A stretch of 64,000 bases of DNA, taken from NCBI RefSeq assembly GCF_900232905.1, contig NZ_OCTQ01000002.1:248001-312000 (forward strand). The letters run 5' to 3'. The notes beneath the pieces are model-generated. The model had not been told where the DNA came from and made no database searches. It saw only the letters and a program-made list of their open reading frames with translations. The translations under genes and the position numbers were made by a program. This DNA is from Miniphocaeibacter massiliensis (GTDB lineage Bacteria > Bacillota > Clostridia > Tissierellales > Peptoniphilaceae). How positions within the stretch are numbered: the first letter of the stretch is position 1; each line of letters starts with the position of its first letter. This document shows positions 61,018 through 64,000 of this stretch, one piece after another.

Positions 61018-61086
61018 TTCTTCCTCCTATTTTATAATCTTGGATATTGTTTACCCTATTAAGTAATGTATAAATCATATAATTGT

Positions 61087-61275
61087 AAAAAAAAAGCAAC
61101 TATGTTGCTTTATCCCAGTGTTAGCCTGAATATTAGTAACCTTCAGTATTTGAAGGTGGGTTGACTGTCTTAAATGTCTAAAGTCCACTTAAAGAGGCAT
61201 TTTATCTAATTAAGAACTTCCATCGTCCCTTATATTAAGCGTAGGTATAATAGAGCAGGCTCTAACACTTAGGAT
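61087..61275 (-). ncRNA. ssrS: 6S RNA (regulator of RNA polymerase)
   Basis: On the minus strand the promoter is TTGATT (61305-61310), 17 bases, TATAAT (61282-61287). The transcript starts ATCCTAAGTGTTAG and ends CTAACACTGGGATA, giving the closing stem of 6S RNA. An internal CCTTCAAATACTGAAGG hairpin recalls the CCTTGAAcc..GGTTCAAGG arm of E. coli 6S RNA, and a GGTTAC segment follows it. The long purine/pyrimidine middle can form the open-promoter-like bubble. Terminator GCAAC-ATA-GTTGC plus T9 lies at 61087-61108. Length about 165 nt mature. Confidence 0.75.
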
Positions 61276-61313
61276 ACATTTATTATACAAAACAATAATT
61301 TATAAATCAATCT

Positions 61314-62162
61314 CTATTGATATATTGGAAAGTATTTTGGAACTTTACAAAAAATATCCTCAAAATCATTCCCCTCTTTTACATATATCTTGTATTTAGA
61401 ACAATGTAGAAAGTATGTATCGTATTTATTATCTTTTGTTCCATATAAATTATCACCTAGTAACGGATAACCTATGCTCTCCATGTGTACTCTAATTTGG
61501 TGTGTTCTACCTGTATGCAAAATAAATCTGACTAAAGTATTACCTTCTTCTACTTTTAAAGAAATATATTCTGTTTTAGAGTACTTGCCATAATTATTTA
61601 TTTCACTTTTTATTCCCTCTCTAATTATCGATTTTTCTATAATTCCTCTTCCCTCTAACTTACCTTTTACTATACCTGTATATTCTTTTAATGTATTATT
61701 TTTAATTTTCTCATTTTCAAAAACGCCTTGAATATATTTGTTTTTAAAAACTATAACTATTCCAGATGTATCTCTATCTAGCCTATTTAAATACCTAATT
61801 TTAGAAGAAATATTTTTGATTTTAAATATGTAAGATATATAATTAGCTAAAGAAATATCTTCATTCGATGTCATTGAAATCCCTCTAGGTTTATTCACTA
61901 ACAGCAAATCTTCATTTTCATACAAAATTTCAATATTATTTTTTACTGGCTTATAATTATTTTCCTCAATTTCTATAATAAGTTTAATAGTGTCTTCTTT
62001 GCCTACTTTATAATTTCTTCCAACTATCTTATCATTAACATATATTTTTTTATTCTTATAGCAACTTATAAATTGATTTCTTGAAATCATATTGTCTTTA
62101 AAAATATCTTCTATTTTTTTTAAGTTTCCATTATTTTTTAAGTAAAAAAAGCTTTGATTCAT
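61314..62162 (-). CDS. RluA-family pseudouridine synthase
   Basis: 282 residues from the ATG at 62162 (GAGAGGTTAATT upstream). An N-terminal S4-like segment (MISRNQFISCYKNKKIYVNDKIVGRNYKV), then the catalytic RYLNRLDRDTSGIVIVFKNK (about 138-157, Asp in RLDRDTSG) and FILHTGRTHQIRVHMESIGYPLLGDNLYG split over about 228-256. It converts uridine to pseudouridine in rRNA or tRNA. Divergent from NAD kinase with a 54-bp gap. Confidence 0.93.
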   Translation of the reverse strand: MNQSFFYLKNNGNLKKIEDIFKDNMISRNQFISCYKNKKIYVNDKIVGRNYKVGKEDTIKLIIEIEENNYKPVKNNIEILYENEDLLLVNKPRGISMTSNEDISLANYISYIFKIKNISSKIRYLNRLDRDTSGIVIVFKNKYIQGVFENEKIKNNTLKEYTGIVKGKLEGRGIIEKSIIREGIKSEINNYGKYSKTEYISLKVEEGNTLVRFILHTGRTHQIRVHMESIGYPLLGDNLYGTKDNKYDTYFLHCSKYKIYVKEGNDFEDIFCKVPKYFPIYQ

Positions 62163-62184
62163 ATAAATTAACCTCTCGTTTTGG

Positions 62185-62216
62185 TATAATGAACTAATGA
62201 ATGGAGTTGATTTAAT
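62185..62216 (+). promoter_or_regulatory. Promoter of the NAD kinase gene
   Basis: GGTATAAT (-10 at 62185-62190) about 27 bases before the TTG start; GGAG at 62202-62205 is the ribosome site. No clear -35. Confidence 0.45.
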
Positions 62217-63032
62217 TTGCAACATAAAAAAATCATAAATCTTTATCCTAATAACAATCATAAATCTTTGTCTATTAGTTTACAAGTGCAAGATAAATTC
62301 GAAACTAGAGGTTTTCAAGTTTCCTATGAAAATAATCCTAATGCAGATTTAAATATATGCATAGGTGGAGATGGAGCTTTTTTAAGAGCCGTACATAAAT
62401 CTGATTTTTCTAATATACCATTTGTAGGTATCAATACTGGACATTTGGGATTTTATCAGGAAATTTTAATACCTAATATTGAAAATTTTATAGATGAATA
62501 TTTAAAAAGCAACTATGAAATAGAAACTTTAGATTTGCTGGAAGCCAGAGTTCATTTTTCTGATGATAGTGAAGCTTTAATTTTTAATGCTTTAAATGAA
62601 TTTGTAGTAAAATCTAGTGATTCTTCAATTATTCACTTGGATGTTTTAATAGATAACAATCACCTTGAGACTTTTGCTGGAGATGCACTACTAATTTCTA
62701 CTCCTTCCGGCTCTACTGCTTACAATTTTTCTGCTGGTGGATCTATCTTGTATCGTTCTTTAAAAGGATACCAATTAACACCTTTAGCACCTATAAACTC
62801 TAAAGCATACAGGTCATTACTAAATTCCATAGTTATCCCTAGTATGTCAACTTTAAGAGTAAAAGTTAGAAATGAAGATAGTGATAGTAATTCCACTTTA
62901 ATAATAGATGGTATGAGTAATGAATACGATAATTTAAATTATATAGACTTTAAAACTTCAACTAAAAGCATTTCTAAGTTAACCTTCTATAAAGATTGGT
63001 ATTGGCTGAATATTAAAGATAAATTCTTATAA
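62217..63032 (+). CDS. nadK: NAD kinase
   Basis: 271 residues, TTG start. The diacylglycerol-kinase-like fold has NICIGGDGAFLRAVHKS (about 48-63, GGDG motif), VGINTGHLGFYQE (about 70-82), NEFVVKSSDSSIIHLDVLID (about 120) and the second loop STPSGSTAYNFSAGGSI (about 164-180). It makes NADP from NAD and ATP. Convergent with the PBP gene, with a shared terminator between them. Confidence 0.93.
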   Translation: MQHKKIINLYPNNNHKSLSISLQVQDKFETRGFQVSYENNPNADLNICIGGDGAFLRAVHKSDFSNIPFVGINTGHLGFYQEILIPNIENFIDEYLKSNYEIETLDLLEARVHFSDDSEALIFNALNEFVVKSSDSSIIHLDVLIDNNHLETFAGDALLISTPSGSTAYNFSAGGSILYRSLKGYQLTPLAPINSKAYRSLLNSIVIPSMSTLRVKVRNEDSDSNSTLIIDGMSNEYDNLNYIDFKTSTKSISKLTFYKDWYWLNIKDKFL

Positions 63033-63066
63033 AAAAAGTATTGAATAAAATTCAATACTTTTTTTA
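63031..63066. terminator. Bidirectional terminator of nadK and PBP gene
   Basis: AAAAAGTATTGAAT-AAA-ATTCAATACTTTTTTT: strong stem flanked by A and T runs, usable from both sides. Confidence 0.9.
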
Positions 63067-64000
63067 TTTTCCCAAACCCAATTCTAAAGATCTTTTAATT
63101 ATCTTTCTAGCTATTGGAGCTGCAACTTCTCCACCAGAATCTCCACTATCTTCAAGAACTACAGCAACTGCTATTGTAGGGTTTTCTGCTGGCGCAGTCG
63201 CTATGAACCAGGCATTTGTAGAATCTTTGTCTTTTCCTATTTCTGCTGTTCCTGATTTACCTGCTACGTCTACTCCCCTTATATATGCATTTCCTGAACT
63301 ATTCACCATAGATACCATATCACCTAATATTTCTTGTGCTATTTCAGGAGTTGTTACATTAGATAAAACTTTTGCTTCAGTCTTAGACTTAACCTCTTTT
63401 TCAGGAGTTCTAATTTCTTTTACTAAATATGGTTTCATCATAACTCCATTATTAGCTATTGCTGATGTAGCCATTGCCATATGAAGTGGAGTTACTACTA
63501 AGTCATCTCCTTGACCAAAAGAAGTTCTTGCTAAATTAGATTCTTCCATTCCTTTATCAATCCCATTTGTAGACTTTACTGTTCCTAGATCAAATGTAAA
63601 ATCTTTTCCAATGTAAAATTTTTCTGCAACTTCTTTTAAACTGTTAGCTCCAATTTCAACTCCTAATGTTCCAAAATAAACATTAGAAGACTTTATTATA
63701 GCTTTTTCTAAATCTGTTCTACCATTTGCTTTTCTATTTACGTTGCCAAAAGTATAACCACCTATAGTAGTTTCTCCTTCATCTTGAATAGTCATATTCT
63801 CTATTTTATCTTGATTTTCAAGTATACCTGTGGCTGTTATTATTTTAAATACTGACCCTGGAGTATATTTACCCTGAGTTGCTCTGTTCAATAGTTTTGA
63901 CTCATTGTCCTTATCTGCTATTATTTCATTCCAGTCCGCTGTAATTGTTGTTGGATCAAATATTGGATTTGATGCCATTGCGTATATTTCTCCTGTTTTA
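63064..64000 (-). CDS. Class B penicillin-binding protein (5' end beyond window)
   Basis: The frame is open to the right edge (KTGEIYAMASNPIFDP.. precedes the internal ATG at 63978), so the N-terminal membrane and non-catalytic parts are missing. Visible transpeptidase motifs are S-x-x-K in TPGSVFK (about 40 residues into the visible part), SSN in KSSNVYF, and KSGTAE in AGKSGTAEIGKD. It cross-links peptidoglycan in septum or wall growth. The compact type resembles PbpA/FtsI of Clostridia, often encoded with an FtsW/RodA gene just outside. Confidence 0.9.
   Translation of the reverse strand, partial: KTGEIYAMASNPIFDPTTITADWNEIIADKDNESKLLNRATQGKYTPGSVFKIITATGILENQDKIENMTIQDEGETTIGGYTFGNVNRKANGRTDLEKAIIKSSNVYFGTLGVEIGANSLKEVAEKFYIGKDFTFDLGTVKSTNGIDKGMEESNLARTSFGQGDDLVVTPLHMAMATSAIANNGVMMKPYLVKEIRTPEKEVKSKTEAKVLSNVTTPEIAQEILGDMVSMVNSSGNAYIRGVDVAGKSGTAEIGKDKDSTNAWFIATAPAENPTIAVAVVLEDSGDSGGEVAAPIARKIIKRSLELGLGK

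Overview
The window is AT-rich, low-GC Firmicutes DNA with A/T-ending codons, AGGAGG-type ribosome sites, many TTG starts and T-tailed intrinsic terminators. Asaccharolytic-style anaerobic metabolism (quinone-free Na+-NQR-like complex, purine/amino acid catabolism, peptide transport) suggests a Clostridia/Tissierellia-type anaerobe. The species cannot be named from the sequence alone.

Region 1 (1 to about 21,940) is the greater part of an HK97-type siphophage prophage cut by the left edge. Leftward from 6,087 lie the packaging and head genes (HNH, small and large terminase, portal, prohead protease, truncated major capsid). Positions 6,171-6,700 hold no protein gene. They hold what looks like a self-standing, strongly folded non-coding RNA on the minus strand with its own promoter and terminator, plus a convergent short plus-strand RNA gene. 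From 6,732 to 17,293 the minus strand carries late-regulator (sigma-like) and replication/recombination genes (SSB, RusA, DnaD-like initiator, MBL nuclease, RecT, Rad50-like ATPase) with many tiny proteins. Three plus-strand cargo genes (DUF2513, TIGR02391/Ymh, membrane protein) interrupt this operon, and two of them share an identical promoter-operator. Around 18,350-19,500 is a classical Cro/CI switch with four copies of TTCTATTTTTTAGAA. The integrase ends at 21,788, and a 3'-tmRNA-like sequence (21,921-21,940) marks the attachment site.

Region 2 (22,280-27,670) has nqrB/rnfD, nqrC, nqrD, nqrE and nqrF as one operon with no nqrA, then a convergent SLC13-type transporter.

Region 3 (27,870-55,920) is a purine/uric-acid-type degradation locus: a nucleoside ABC importer with BMP lipoprotein, dihydropyrimidinase (hyuA), OPT transporter with PqqD-like partner, PepD, NCS2 xanthine/uracil permease, then ssnA, ygfK, carbamate kinase, ygeY, ygeW and ygeX. 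A consensus sigma-54 promoter sits in front of ygeX, with three TATCATATTGATA boxes upstream, and a YgeV-like sigma-54 activator is next door, followed by a ModE-like regulator and a kinase-fold protein without catalytic residues. A second diaminopropionate-lyase paralogue and another PLP enzyme form a separate plus-strand pair. The xanthine dehydrogenase genes normally paired with this set are not in the window.

Region 4 (55,990-64,000) is housekeeping: PtsI, HPr, CcpA-like LacI regulator, lipid kinase, two envelope-associated small proteins, 6S RNA, RluA-type pseudouridine synthase, NAD kinase, and a class B penicillin-binding protein cut by the right edge.
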